Origin: UMGS1387 sp045540015
GTDB lineage: Bacteria; Bacillota; Clostridia; Oscillospirales; CAG-382
Reading direction: 5' to 3'
Assembly: GCA_045540015.1 (NCBI GenBank)
Contig: JAZQGP010000052.1
Location: forward strand, 62,001-126,000
DNA: 64,000 nucleotides
Under the pieces are notes generated by a model. It was not told the DNA's origin, did no database searches, and was given only the letters and a program-made list of their open reading frames with translations. The translations under genes were made by a program, and so were the position numbers. Below are positions 23,205 through 33,289 of the stretch, one piece after another; the first letter of the stretch is position 1, and every line of letters starts with the position of its first letter.

Positions 23205-26200
23205 TTATACCTCCTGTATATTGTTAGCTACAAAAAAATCCGATATAAGTTTTTTTCCGTCTTCACCCGAAAAAGACGCAAGACTTAACGACATTGTCTT
23301 TTTATTCCCTGAAATTATATTTTTTATATATAATTCGTCGTGTATGGATACATCTTTATCAGAGTCGGCAAAAACAAGCAGTTCATTATCAGTACTTCTT
23401 AGCGAAGCTCCAAAAGCGTGTTTTCCGCAGCATAGTGCAACACGCGACTTATCCGGCCCAACAGCTGAAATAAGACCTGCAACGACAGAATTATCTCTTA
23501 AATCATCATTGTCACAAGTATTCACCGGTATTCTTCCGTCTGATAAAAAATCACACATACTGTTAAAGTACCAAATATTTTTAGAGCTTCTTCTCAGAAA
23601 ATGCGACTCTTTTACATTAAAACTTGTGATAATGCATATGTTTTCTGCTTCGCTTTCGCAAATGTAGGTATAAACAGAGGAAGCTCTTCCGGATGCTTCA
23701 ATTTGTGCACATCCGAAATCCCATCCGAATTTACCGTTTTTATCCTGGCAGAAGCAAGCAGATACAATCAAGCAATTGCATGGTTGTTTATATATGTTAT
23801 GTGCAGAAACAACCGAAAAACGATCGTCACAAATAGCTTGAGCTAACAATTTGCTCTTTTTTTGCATTGTATATGCAAGTCTCTCAATATAAGAGCACTG
23901 CTCATTTGTAAAGGCGGTAACAACAACTTTTGCAGATTCGTTTTGTTCATAGGCTTCCACAGCTTTGGAAACAGCTAGCTCTGCCTCTGTTTTGTTGATT
24001 TGCCGCTCTGCTCTTTCATAAACACCGTTGATTCTGACAAGTTCAGCCTTTTGTGCATCAGATAAAACAGGAAGACTAAGAGACTCAGAGTATACACATG
24101 AGTTAAGCCATGGCAAAAGCGAACTATAGGCACCGTTAAATATTTTGCCGGTATCAATATGATTCATACCGTTGGCAACAGCATTTTTTGTAACAACACC
24201 TGACATATCAGCTGACATGTCCAATATAACACATCTTTTTCCATAAACCATCGTTGGAATAAGACTGTACCCACAGTCCATACTGTCAAGAATAATAACA
24301 GTATCAAATGAGAAGTGTTTTCCGGAAAGACTTGACACTTCAGCGACAACGCAAGGTTTAACCTTAGACATAAGTGATTTGTGCTTGTTCCAAAACTCAT
24401 CAATTTGCATATGAGTATCATCAAGGAGTGAAGATATTGTTGTCGTTTCCGCACAATGCCTTACACTCTGTGTATATGCAGTAACATAGTTGTGACCTGA
24501 AAGGTCCGAAGCACGAAGCATAAGCTCAATATACTTTTCCTTTGCAACACCTATACTCTCAAGCTCACCTTGTTCAAATGTATCAGAAACAATCCTGTCA
24601 AGCACAGGACGAAGCAGTGATTTTGCAAATAGCTTATCCGAGTCAGCACGTACACCATGTTTTTCAACAAAATCGACAAATGACGGTAAAGTATTGCGTA
24701 TTCTGTCCATTTCGGAAAGCCATTTAAGCCACTTATCAGAAACAAACAGTTTTGACTGAATGCTTTTAAGATAACATGCCATTCCGTCAAAAGACAATAT
24801 ACCGCTGTCAAAGCTAAGAGATGAAAAATCGGCACCAAGCAGTTTTTCAAGGATTTTAAACGAACCTGTATCATCTGCAAAAATCTCGGCGAGCTTTGCT
24901 TTTACAACCGTTATACGTCTTGCAAGAGAGCTGTCAACAGGGATAAGGGATATCAGTCGAAAAACATTAGAAAGCCTTCTTCCTCTGTCAAACGTGTTTT
25001 CACCGGCAATTCCATCTATAATCTGCGCTGCTTTAGTTGCAAGCTCTGCTAGAGAATAATCGGCATTTACAAACTGATCATTATCACTGTTTCTTTTTAA
25101 TTCGGCAACATAAGATTTATACTCGTAGAGAAGTTCATAAATATCGTTTATCGGTTTTGCAGAAAGCTTAATGCGGTTTTCGGGAGAAACATACTGTAGA
25201 AGCGTTTCATGATTGTTTTTCTTGTGTATGAATTTCTTTAATAAGCCTTTTTCAGCATCCTCATATTTGTCTCCGGGAAGAAGAGTTTCAACATCTTCAA
25301 AAATCTCTTTTTGGAAAAAATCAAGCTCGCTCATTATCTCATCACATCTGCGCTTCAATGCAGAAACACGGTTGATTCCTCCGGCATAAGCCTCTATATC
25401 GGATTCGATGAAATTATCCGGAATATCTATTTCTCGCGCAGCAAGACAAAGCTCATAAAGCATATTCAGCTTTTCGAGCGAAGAAAGCGTCTTTATCTCG
25501 TTGATTTCAATTCCGAGTATCGGAGACACATCATAAAATACATCTCTGTATTCGCCGAAAATACTACATACATCATCTGACAAAGAACGTATTTTCTCAA
25601 AATCTTCATCATTTTGCAATGTTTCGGGTTTCGTGCCGTAAAGTGGATGATTACAAATAGGCGTATGTGTTTCGAGGCCGGAATACTCACAAAGTCTTGA
25701 TGCAAGTGTAAGAATTTTACCTGCCTCGCTAAATAGTAGATCAAGAGCACTTTCATCAGCATTAAGAAACAGGTTTTCATCAATTTCGAGTTCCGGAATA
25801 TCATTCATACCTGAATTGGCATCAAAATATGCTTTAAGCACGCCTCTCACACTCATACCGAGCTTATGTACACGTGTAAGCTTGTTCTCATAATCATCAA
25901 GGGTAATTTTACACGATGCCAGATCTTTAGGCATATCAGCAATATTGCTCTGATTAATATTTTTATATTTATTAAGTAAATCTGCAGTTTCTTCTGCCAA
26001 GGACAAAGTAGAGAGGTTATGATCGAGGACAAGCTTACTTTCCATGCAACCATTTTCATCAAGGGTGTTGTTGACAAAATCCACCATGTTCTTATCAAAA
26101 CATGCAACAAGAACAGTTTTGCCTTTAGTAACCTCTTTTTTTACAATTCCACATAAGACCTGCTTTTTATCTTTTGCAAACGCACCTGTAACAACAGTGT

Positions 26201-28175
26201 TTGCATTTGCTTTTATTGCATCGGTAACACCCTCGGACGAAACAACAACAGGAACATACTCGTTGTCTTTCTCGATTTCGGGAATGACACGCTTTCCAAG
26301 TACAGTAAGGGCTGATTCGTTTTCAACAATATGTTTTCCGGAAACAGATAATTCACACCAAAGCATAAAATCAGATATATCAAGATGTACAATATGTGCC
26401 TCACGTATTATCTCATAAGTATATCTGTCATCAGTTTCTGCCAGTGCAGCTCTTACGTTTTCAAACAGTTCGAAAATCTCATTTCTGTCATCCGGCATAA
26501 TTGCACCAAGAAATGAATCGTAGGAAATAGAAGCATTATGCAGAGCATTTCTGATAAACAATTTATTTACAATTGGAGAACCAAATTGTTTGAAGTAAAA
26601 AGAACCATTATCATATTTAATTTCTGTCGGCGAAAGACAAATGGGCGCAAAGCTTCTTTTTTCGGTGAGCTTGTCCGTTACCTTAATATACCCGAAAATT
26701 GTGTAGGTTTTAGAAATTCCCTTTTCAAACGCCATTTTAGAGGCAGTTTCATACAAGTGTTCCTCGCGAAGAACGGACATTACACCGTCTTGAGAAATAA
26801 TTCTGGTTTTTATTCTCTCGAGGCGTGCTATTGCGGCTTCTCTTTCATTTACACTGTATTTTTTAACTTCATGATGACTTGTAATAACACTTGAAAAGTT
26901 TTTGTCAAGTCCGGCAAAATCGGCAAGATTGATGTTGTATTCAATCGGTAAGAGTTTTCTGTAAATATCACCGTTAAAGAACACATCGTTAAAATCACAT
27001 AGAAGTGGAATTTCAGGGAAACGTCCTATATGTTCCCCGGAAAGCATTTTCATGCATGGAGAACGTCTAAGAACGCTGTAAAGCTTGGAAAAAGCTGATT
27101 TTGAATTAAATCCTATATTATTATTGTTTTCACAGATATTTCCGAGAAGCGGAACTACTCCGTATTCAAAACAGTTGCTAATGTCAATCGCACAAATCAA
27201 TGTAAATGCAGAACTGAGAAACATATTGCTTGCACTTTCGCACGCAAGAGAAAAAGAAGTGTTCTGAGCGGCAGCAAAAACCGACGGTTCCACAACTATA
27301 AGTTCGCCGTAACGGATAACATCACAAAGCATTTCTTTGTTTTCACAAACAGGCGCTTCAACAGAAGTTTTCTTGCGCCAGATGCCGCAAAGAAGCTGGA
27401 CTTCGCCTGTTCTGCCCCTGCCGAAAATAATATCCGTATCAAATCCGCAATGCTTTGCACACGAGCAGAAAAGAAGAGAAATTTCAAGCGGAGTTGCAAG
27501 AGTACTGCTTCCGGTGAAAAGTTCTTCAGGAAGTCTGATTTTTTGAGAATTAGCAGCACCGTATCCTGCAGGACGTGAGTAAATTATATTTCTCTCCTTA
27601 AGCGACTTATATATCGCTCTTATTCCGTCGGACAAAGCTTTTGTATCGCACTTGACATAGTCAGCATGTAGCTGCTCGGGAATATCACCGCATATTTCTT
27701 CTATATGTTCTTCGTTTGGCAGGACAAAAGAAGCCAGAGACGCAGGTTCATATTCGAGTCCCTGCCAGAAATTGCGAGGAAGCAATCTGATTACGGTTTT
27801 CTCACAGCTTTTTTCGTTTCCGAAAGATGCCATTACATAAATATCGGCATCACATTCTTTCTCTAACGACGAAAGAAAAAGCGAATTATAAGAAAAAGAA
27901 GAGGCATCATAATCAAACGCACACGAATCCTTCTGCTTATAGTTATAGCTGTCAGGACAAAATGCTTCGCGCACGAAATCGTTGCGGTGAATGAATTCTG
28001 TATCTCCGCACTTACCAACTATGCTGATTTCAAGTCTGGCACACGAATACTTTGGAAAACCTGAAAGATTTACGCGCATAACAGGACTGACCCCTGCCTT
28101 TTCATAATACGATGAGAAATAGGGGAACGTTTCAATATTAATTTCAAGCTTTGACGGTTTTGAACCGTTGATCAT
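23205..28175 (-). CDS. Giant DUF4011/SF1-helicase-like protein with degenerate catalytic motifs
   Basis: No close relative is recognised, but the 1,656-aa layout follows large DUF4011 superfamily-1 helicases. Residues about 131-155 (NFWQGLEYEP, LASFVLPNEEHIEEI) and 209-268 (GYGAANSQKIRLP, LEISLLFCSCAKHCGFD) match the N-terminal transglutaminase-like region of that family. Its usual Cys (CLD) and His (GHAW) positions read ATPLE and RGRTG. Near 664 the Walker A site (GPPGTGKSQ) reads GAFAKDKKQ, followed by the expected KGKTVLVACFDKNMVDFV. Near 1297 the DEAS motif is LDSM, and GDPKQLPPT is replaced by LDMSADMSGV. Near 1455-1515 the QGDE and TRAR motifs read YKQPC and ICESEA, though NGKFGWDFG and ICIITSF keep the fold. 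The frame is intact, so the protein is probably selected as a non-enzymatic scaffold. The ATG at 28175 follows AAAGGAG at 9 bases. mreB starts 8 bp after the stop. Family call is moderate; function unknown. Confidence 0.6.
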   Translation of the reverse strand: MINGSKPSKLEINIETFPYFSSYYEKAGVSPVMRVNLSGFPKYSCARLEISIVGKCGDTEFIHRNDFVREAFCPDSYNYKQKDSCAFDYDASSFSYNSLFLSSLEKECDADIYVMASFGNEKSCEKTVIRLLPRNFWQGLEYEPASLASFVLPNEEHIEEICGDIPEQLHADYVKCDTKALSDGIRAIYKSLKERNIIYSRPAGYGAANSQKIRLPEELFTGSSTLATPLEISLLFCSCAKHCGFDTDIIFGRGRTGEVQLLCGIWRKKTSVEAPVCENKEMLCDVIRYGELIVVEPSVFAAAQNTSFSLACESASNMFLSSAFTLICAIDISNCFEYGVVPLLGNICENNNNIGFNSKSAFSKLYSVLRRSPCMKMLSGEHIGRFPEIPLLCDFNDVFFNGDIYRKLLPIEYNINLADFAGLDKNFSSVITSHHEVKKYSVNEREAAIARLERIKTRIISQDGVMSVLREEHLYETASKMAFEKGISKTYTIFGYIKVTDKLTEKRSFAPICLSPTEIKYDNGSFYFKQFGSPIVNKLFIRNALHNASISYDSFLGAIMPDDRNEIFELFENVRAALAETDDRYTYEIIREAHIVHLDISDFMLWCELSVSGKHIVENESALTVLGKRVIPEIEKDNEYVPVVVSSEGVTDAIKANANTVVTGAFAKDKKQVLCGIVKKEVTKGKTVLVACFDKNMVDFVNNTLDENGCMESKLVLDHNLSTLSLAEETADLLNKYKNINQSNIADMPKDLASCKITLDDYENKLTRVHKLGMSVRGVLKAYFDANSGMNDIPELEIDENLFLNADESALDLLFSEAGKILTLASRLCEYSGLETHTPICNHPLYGTKPETLQNDEDFEKIRSLSDDVCSIFGEYRDVFYDVSPILGIEINEIKTLSSLEKLNMLYELCLAAREIDIPDNFIESDIEAYAGGINRVSALKRRCDEIMSELDFFQKEIFEDVETLLPGDKYEDAEKGLLKKFIHKKNNHETLLQYVSPENRIKLSAKPINDIYELLYEYKSYVAELKRNSDNDQFVNADYSLAELATKAAQIIDGIAGENTFDRGRRLSNVFRLISLIPVDSSLARRITVVKAKLAEIFADDTGSFKILEKLLGADFSSLSFDSGILSFDGMACYLKSIQSKLFVSDKWLKWLSEMDRIRNTLPSFVDFVEKHGVRADSDKLFAKSLLRPVLDRIVSDTFEQGELESIGVAKEKYIELMLRASDLSGHNYVTAYTQSVRHCAETTTISSLLDDTHMQIDEFWNKHKSLMSKVKPCVVAEVSSLSGKHFSFDTVIILDSMDCGYSLIPTMVYGKRCVILDMSADMSGVVTKNAVANGMNHIDTGKIFNGAYSSLLPWLNSCVYSESLSLPVLSDAQKAELVRINGVYERAERQINKTEAELAVSKAVEAYEQNESAKVVVTAFTNEQCSYIERLAYTMQKKSKLLAQAICDDRFSVVSAHNIYKQPCNCLIVSACFCQDKNGKFGWDFGCAQIEASGRASSVYTYICESEAENICIITSFNVKESHFLRRSSKNIWYFNSMCDFLSDGRIPVNTCDNDDLRDNSVVAGLISAVGPDKSRVALCCGKHAFGASLRSTDNELLVFADSDKDVSIHDELYIKNIISGNKKTMSLSLASFSGEDGKKLISDFFVANNIQEV

Positions 28176-28311
28176 ATCGGAATACTCCTTTATAACGATA
28201 TATGGACATTCTGCTTTTAAACATAAAGATACAAAATATATTGTATCACTATTTGACTCGTTTTGCAACAGTAAATTTAAAAAGATTTCATTTTTCTCAC
28301 TTTTGCATAAA

Positions 28312-28338
28312 AAATCCCTACCGCGCGGGTGGGGATTT
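28312..28338 (-). terminator. Intrinsic terminator of the flavoprotein gene
   Basis: On the minus strand AAATCCC and GGGATTT enclose an inner ACC-GCGC-GGT helix, followed by TTTTTTATG. It lies 16 bp after the stop of the flavin reductase-like gene and isolates it from the helicase-like gene. Confidence 0.8.
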
Positions 28339-28353
28339 ACAAATATTCTTTCT

Positions 28354-28860
28354 TTATTTTCTATATACTTTTTCTATCTCACACACATAAACCGTATGAA
28401 AATCTTTTCCCGGGTAGCATTTTTCAACAATGCTCTCGTCAAGAAAACCTTTCTCTCTTATCTCATCAACATAAAGCTTTCTGCCGACAACAGTGTATTT
28501 TGCCTCATTGAAATACACTTCGCCGTTTTCTACTTTAACAGTAAGTCCGGCTTCGGAAATTTTATCGCCTTCCCTACCGCTTTTTCTACCGCAAAGACCA
28601 AGTGCGCTTTTGTATCTCTCATCGAAAAACGAGAGTGTTATCTTGTCAGAGTTATCAATAAACTCTTTTGTGTATCTCTGAGGTCTTACAAAGCACCAGA
28701 ACACATTCTTATTCCACATAACGCCCATACCGCCCCAGCTTGCGGTCATAGTATTGTAGTTCAAAGGTTCGTGTTTATCGTCCGCAGCACTGATTAGCAT
28801 CCATTCTTCACCAATGGTTTTAAAAATTTCATCAAATTCATTAATACTGATTTCTTTCAC
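28354..28860 (-). CDS. Flavin reductase-like FMN-binding split-barrel protein
   Basis: This 168-aa protein fits the small flavin reductase/DIM6 family of split beta-barrels that bind FMN. Visible marks are EEWMLISAADDKHEPLNYN, then TMTASWGGMGVMWNKNV, the phosphate-contacting 'RPQRYTKEFID' segment, and KITLSFFDERYKSALGLCG. In Clostridia, members with this 'W..m.aG......MTaSWGg.G' opening are annotated as flavin reductases, but substrate and activity are not defined by sequence. The start is GTG, with AAGGAAG about 8 bases upstream. It follows the pyridoxamine kinase gene by 49 bp, so a joint transcript is likely. The split-barrel fold is shared with pyridoxamine-phosphate oxidase, which makes the pairing suggestive, but oxidase residues are not apparent. 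Confidence 0.8.
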   Translation of the reverse strand: MKEISINEFDEIFKTIGEEWMLISAADDKHEPLNYNTMTASWGGMGVMWNKNVFWCFVRPQRYTKEFIDNSDKITLSFFDERYKSALGLCGRKSGREGDKISEAGLTVKVENGEVYFNEAKYTVVGRKLYVDEIREKGFLDESIVEKCYPGKDFHTVYVCEIEKVYRK

Positions 28861-28909
28861 GGTAACATCTTCCTTTCACAAACACTTTATGTAAACAAAA
28901 TTTTGAATA

Positions 28910-29782
28910 TTACTCTTTACTCATTTCATACAGTTCATGAAGCAATCCTTCAAAGCACAAGCCTTCTCTTGGTGGTGTTTTGCACTCTTTTGTGTAAGCC
29001 GCCGCAAAAGAAGTAAACTCACCGGCGATACGAACGGCATCAAACAAATTCTTTTTCTCAAGCAACATTGAAAGCACAATTGAAGAGAATACATCTCCTG
29101 TTCCCGGATAATTCACATCAACATGTTTGAACGATACTTTGTCAAAAACTCTTTTATCGTCAAGCATTATACTGTTGATTGTCTTGACATTTTCGGTTTT
29201 ATCAATAAGTCCCGTTACTACAATCTGAGCATCCGTCAATTTCGAAAGCTTTTCAAGAACGTTTCTCTGTTTTATTTCATCAGGATATTCGCAGTATTCT
29301 TCATCAGTAAGAATGCATGCTTCCGTGAAATTCGGCGTAATAACGTCTGCGCGCTTAACAAGCTCGCGCGTAAGAATGCACATTTCTTCCGTATATGTTT
29401 TGTATTTTACACCGTCATCACCCATGACAGGATCTGCCAAAAACAGACAGTCTGGATTGTTACTTTTGCACTTTGCAGCAAAATCTGCAACAATGTGTAT
29501 CTGCTCTGCACTGCCAAGAAATCCGGAATAAACACCGTCAAAACATATGGAAAGCTCATTCCAATGCTCAATAGTCTTTTTCATTTCATCCGTCAGATCA
29601 AGAAATGTAAACCTGTCAAAGCCTCCTGTATGTGTTGACAGAAATGCCGTCGGCAAAGGAACACACTGTATTCCAAGTGCTGAAAGCGTCGGGATTATTA
29701 CAGTCTGGGCGCATCTGCCAAAGCCGGAAACATCATGAATGGATGCAACCTTCGGCGGTATAATAATTTTTTCTGAAATCAT
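28910..29782 (-). CDS. Pyridoxamine/pyridoxal kinase (ribokinase family)
   Basis: It phosphorylates B6 vitamers to the 5'-phosphates for salvage of pyridoxal phosphate. Ribokinase-fold marks: IHDVSGFGRCAQTVIIPTLS near the N-terminus (a pyridoxamine kinase signature), LPTAFLSTHTGGF, the ATP-side LADPVMGDDG, VITPNFTEA, and the C-terminal anion-hole/catalytic segment NYPGTGDVFSSIV with the catalytic aspartate. Two starts are possible: TTG at 29809, or ATG at 29782 preceded by AAGGATGAGA; the ATG is preferred and gives 290 aa. It lies downstream of ftsH past a weak hairpin and upstream of the flavoprotein gene. Confidence 0.9.
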   Translation of the reverse strand: MISEKIIIPPKVASIHDVSGFGRCAQTVIIPTLSALGIQCVPLPTAFLSTHTGGFDRFTFLDLTDEMKKTIEHWNELSICFDGVYSGFLGSAEQIHIVADFAAKCKSNNPDCLFLADPVMGDDGVKYKTYTEEMCILTRELVKRADVITPNFTEACILTDEEYCEYPDEIKQRNVLEKLSKLTDAQIVVTGLIDKTENVKTINSIMLDDKRVFDKVSFKHVDVNYPGTGDVFSSIVLSMLLEKKNLFDAVRIAGEFTSFAAAYTKECKTPPREGLCFEGLLHELYEMSKE

Positions 29783-29811
29783 ATAATCTGTCTCATCCTT
29801 AATATTCAAAT

Positions 29812-29833
29812 GCGCCGATATTAAAACCGGCGC
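29812..29833 (-). terminator. Hairpin after ftsH, weak terminator
   Basis: GCGCCG (29828-29833 read on the minus strand) pairs with CGGCGC across a 10-nt loop and is followed by ATTTG, a poor U-run. It may attenuate rather than end transcription into the kinase gene. Confidence 0.5.
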
Positions 29834-29845
29834 AAAAGTTTAAAC

Positions 29846-31837
29846 TCAATTTTCTTGATTATCGGAACTGTCTTTTTTTCTGACAGTAAACTTCTCTGCT
29901 TCGACATTGTCATCGGAGCTTTTATTCTCGCTTTCCTCAGATTCCGATTTTTCCTTGTTTTCGGTATCGCTCTTTTCGTTTTTGTTTCTTTCTATTTCTT
30001 CGAGTGCTTCAACCGTAGGATTATCATTTTCCATAACAAGAGCAAACTGTTCCTCATCCATTATTTCGTGAGTAATAAGATACTCTGCCGTAAAATCAAG
30101 CTTATCGCGATTGTCATTCAAAAGCTTTTCTGCCTTGTTATATGCATTTTCTATTATTCTTTTGATTTCAGCATCAATATCAGCAGCAACCTTGTCTGAA
30201 TAATCTCTGGATGAGCTGAACTCCTTACCGAGGAACACTTCATCGTGACCGGTGCCGTATACTACAGGACCGAGAAGCTCACTCATTCCGTACTTTGTAA
30301 CCATTCCGCGGGCAAGCTTAGTAGCACGCTCGATATCGTTTGAAGCGCCTGTGGTAATATCACCAAGTACAATCTTTTCAGCAACACGTCCGCCAAGAAG
30401 AGAAACAATTTCTTCCTCCATCTGAAGCTTCGACATATACATTTTATCTTCCTGAGGAAGGCTGAGAGTATATCCGCCTGCACGACCTGATGGAATAATG
30501 GAAATCTGATGAACTTTATCCTGCGTTTCAAGAAGATGAGTTATAACAGCATGACCTGCTTCGTGGAAAGCTGTAACCTTCTTTTCGCGTTCGGATATAA
30601 CCTTTGATGTTTTCTTTGGTCCGACTATTACCTTTATTGTGGCTTCCTCAAGCTCTTTCATTCCAATAAGGCGTTTGCCCTTTCTTGCTGCAAGAAGAGC
30701 AGCCTCGTTAAGAAGATTTGCAAGATCGGCACCAGTAAAGCCAACTGTAGTCCTTGCAAGGACTTTAAGGTCAACATCCTTTTCAAAAGGTTTATTACGA
30801 GCATGAACCTTAAGAATTTCTTCTCTGCCCTTTATATCGGGATAGTTAACTGTAATCTGTCTGTCAAAACGACCGGGACGAAGAAGTGCCGGATCAAGAA
30901 TGTCAGGTCTGTTTGTTGCCGCCATGACAATTATTCCGTCATTATTGCCAAATCCGTCCATCTCAACAAGAAGCTGATTAAGAGTCTGTTCACGTTCGTC
31001 ATGACCGCCGCCGAGACCGGCACCTCTGTGACGTCCGACAGCATCAATTTCATCAATGAATATAATTGCATTGTTGCTCTTTTTCGCTGTATCGAAAAGG
31101 TCACGAACACGTGAAGCACCGACACCTACGTACATTTCAACAAAGTCAGAACCACTTATAGAGTAAAAAGGTACGTTTGCTTCACCTGCAACAGCTTTGG
31201 CAAGCAAGGTTTTACCTGTACCGGGAGGTCCTACAAGAAGAACGCCTCTTGGAATTTTCGCACCAAGCTCTGCATATCTTCCGGGATTTCTGAGGAATTC
31301 AACAACTTCTTTCAGTTCCTCTTTTTCTTCGTCTGCGCCTGCTACATCACCGAAAGTAACCTTACTCTTTTCATTTGTACCGAGCTTTGCATGTGCTCTG
31401 CCAAAGGAATTGATTTTCGTACCTTTTCCGCCTGATGCCTGGTTCATAACATACATCCAAAGTATAATGAACAGTGCAATCACAACAACATAAGGAAGGA
31501 AGCTAACCCACCAGGGTATCTCGGTAGGCTCTTCATAGTTAAAATCTTTAATTATTCCCTTTTCCTTTTGTTCGAGAATAAGTTCTTTTAAATCACGCTC
31601 AAAAATATCAAGACTTCTGAGCTTGAACACATTTGTTTTACCGTCGGCTGTTTCATATACAAGCTCGTTATTCTGTCTGATAACAAAGCTGGTAACCTGT
31701 TCTGTTTTAAAATCATCAACAACATCACTGTACTGAAGCGGTTCATCCACCGGTTGATTGAGAAGAGCTGAAGCCGCTACAAGTATGGCAACTATAAGAA
31801 AAATGTAAAAAACAATAATTTTTGCGTTATTCTTCAT
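29846..31837 (-). CDS. ftsH: ATP-dependent zinc metalloprotease FtsH
   Basis: This 663-aa membrane-bound AAA+ protease degrades misfolded membrane proteins and short-lived regulators. Membrane segment 1 is at about 7-25 and segment 2 at about 110-130 (VSFLPYVVVIALFIILWMYVM region). The AAA domain has Walker A GPPGTGKT, Walker B FIDEIDAVG, the pore motif FVEMYVGVG and the second region of homology with NRPDILDPALLRPGRFDRQ. The zinc site is HEAGH. The C-terminus ends in a charged low-complexity tail rich in Glu, Ser, Asn and Lys after residue 620. It follows tilS by 24 bp, a widely conserved gene order in Bacillota. Confidence 0.98.
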   Translation of the reverse strand: MKNNAKIIVFYIFLIVAILVAASALLNQPVDEPLQYSDVVDDFKTEQVTSFVIRQNNELVYETADGKTNVFKLRSLDIFERDLKELILEQKEKGIIKDFNYEEPTEIPWWVSFLPYVVVIALFIILWMYVMNQASGGKGTKINSFGRAHAKLGTNEKSKVTFGDVAGADEEKEELKEVVEFLRNPGRYAELGAKIPRGVLLVGPPGTGKTLLAKAVAGEANVPFYSISGSDFVEMYVGVGASRVRDLFDTAKKSNNAIIFIDEIDAVGRHRGAGLGGGHDEREQTLNQLLVEMDGFGNNDGIIVMAATNRPDILDPALLRPGRFDRQITVNYPDIKGREEILKVHARNKPFEKDVDLKVLARTTVGFTGADLANLLNEAALLAARKGKRLIGMKELEEATIKVIVGPKKTSKVISEREKKVTAFHEAGHAVITHLLETQDKVHQISIIPSGRAGGYTLSLPQEDKMYMSKLQMEEEIVSLLGGRVAEKIVLGDITTGASNDIERATKLARGMVTKYGMSELLGPVVYGTGHDEVFLGKEFSSSRDYSDKVAADIDAEIKRIIENAYNKAEKLLNDNRDKLDFTAEYLITHEIMDEEQFALVMENDNPTVEALEEIERNKNEKSDTENKEKSESEESENKSSDDNVEAEKFTVRKKDSSDNQEN

Positions 31838-31861
31838 TGAACTAACATCACTCCCGAAAAA

Positions 31862-33289
31862 CTATTTTGTAATTGTATATACCGCAATCTGCAGTATCTT
31901 GGTTTTATATGTGCCAGGAAAAGCATATGCATCTGTCACGCCTACACACGGAATATATAATATTTCATGCCCATCTGTTATAAAAGGTATTAAATTTCTT
32001 TCATCAGCAGTTATACCGGCATCAGAAAAAAGCTTCTTCACTTTGCGATACATACCTTTAAAGAAAAACTCATCAGCAGTTCTTCTGTTTCTGATACATA
32101 GATTACTAAGTATTTTATCAGAATACATGATAGCTGTGTTGTATTTTTTGTAAATATTTTCCGTGTAATTAATCACATCAGGTAAAACATTTTTGTTATC
32201 CGTAACAAACAGGACAAAATCGGTATCAGGAACAGGATTTACTCCGTATTTGAGCTGAAATCCATATTCAACGCAGTTTCTGCTTTTTTCACGTGTATCG
32301 TTCTCAAAGGAAAGAATTCCGTTACTTATTACAGCTTTAACTTTACCCGGCAAAGAAATACAAGATTTTTCCTTTTCTCCGGCAGCACATTCATCAATTT
32401 CACATATGATTTTTTCAACATGTATATTTTCAAGTAAAGAAAGACCTGTAGTTTTTTCATACAGCTGTCGTACTGCACGTGTCCTTAACGACATATGCAA
32501 AGACGAAAGATTATATATATCATTTGAAACACAACCCGATGCTGCACTGTCTATATACTCTTTATCATATGCAAGATTTTTAACAAGAGAACACACAGCA
32601 TCCTCAATTGACGGATTAACAGTCTTAAGACGCGGAATAATTTCATGACGGATATAGTTACGTGAACAGTCGGTTTGAAGATTTGTTGAATCTGTAACAA
32701 AATCCTGTCCTACAGCTTTCAGATAATTCTCAATTTCATCCCTTGTAATATAGATAAGCGGTCTTATAACTTTTATATTGCTGTCAGAAAGCGCTCTTTT
32801 AGGCGGTATTCCGCATATACCTGAAAGACTGCTGCCTCGAGTAAGATTGAAAATCACGGTTTCGGCATTATCATTTGCATTATGTGCAGTAGCTACACAA
32901 TCAATATTATGCTCACAACAAACATTTTCAAACACATTATATCTTGCTTTTCTTGCTGCCGTTTCAAGTGACTCTCCGGTTTTTTTGGCAATCTCAGGAA
33001 CATTAACCGTTTGAAGAAAAAACTCAACACCCAGTTTTTTGCATAGATTTTCTGCAAAAGCAGCATCTCTTTCTGCCTCTTTTCCTCTTATTTGATGATT
33101 CACATGAACAGCAGAAAGCTCATATCCGTAATCGTCTTTCAACAAAAGCAAAGAGCGCAAAAGAGCGCAGGAATCTGCACCACCCGAGAGTCCTACAAGT
33201 ATGTGTTTTCGTCCCGAAAGCAGGTTCAAATTCCTGTCCGCCTGTATTATCTTTTCCGTAACTTGTTCTGTTATGTTCTTTTTACTCAT
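31862..33289 (-). CDS. tilS: tRNA(Ile)-lysidine synthetase
   Basis: It converts the wobble cytidine of tRNA-Ile(CAU) to lysidine, changing both codon reading and charging, and is essential. The N-terminal PP-loop is GLSGGADSCALL (about 31-42), followed by VNHQIRGKEAERDA and TAHNANDNAETVIFNL, which mark the family. The C-terminal TilS domain is recognisable at FFKGMYRKVKKLFSDAGI. The ATG at 33289 is favoured over an in-frame TTG at 33301. Either start overlaps the end of dnaB, so translation is probably coupled. Length (about 475 aa) is normal. Confidence 0.95.
   Translation of the reverse strand: MSKKNITEQVTEKIIQADRNLNLLSGRKHILVGLSGGADSCALLRSLLLLKDDYGYELSAVHVNHQIRGKEAERDAAFAENLCKKLGVEFFLQTVNVPEIAKKTGESLETAARKARYNVFENVCCEHNIDCVATAHNANDNAETVIFNLTRGSSLSGICGIPPKRALSDSNIKVIRPLIYITRDEIENYLKAVGQDFVTDSTNLQTDCSRNYIRHEIIPRLKTVNPSIEDAVCSLVKNLAYDKEYIDSAASGCVSNDIYNLSSLHMSLRTRAVRQLYEKTTGLSLLENIHVEKIICEIDECAAGEKEKSCISLPGKVKAVISNGILSFENDTREKSRNCVEYGFQLKYGVNPVPDTDFVLFVTDNKNVLPDVINYTENIYKKYNTAIMYSDKILSNLCIRNRRTADEFFFKGMYRKVKKLFSDAGITADERNLIPFITDGHEILYIPCVGVTDAYAFPGTYKTKILQIAVYTITK

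Noticed and set aside
28354..28860. Flavoprotein as pyridoxamine-phosphate oxidase paired with the adjacent kinase
   Set aside because: The fold may be shared, but the opening motif matches flavin reductase-like proteins and PNPO substrate-binding residues are not apparent.
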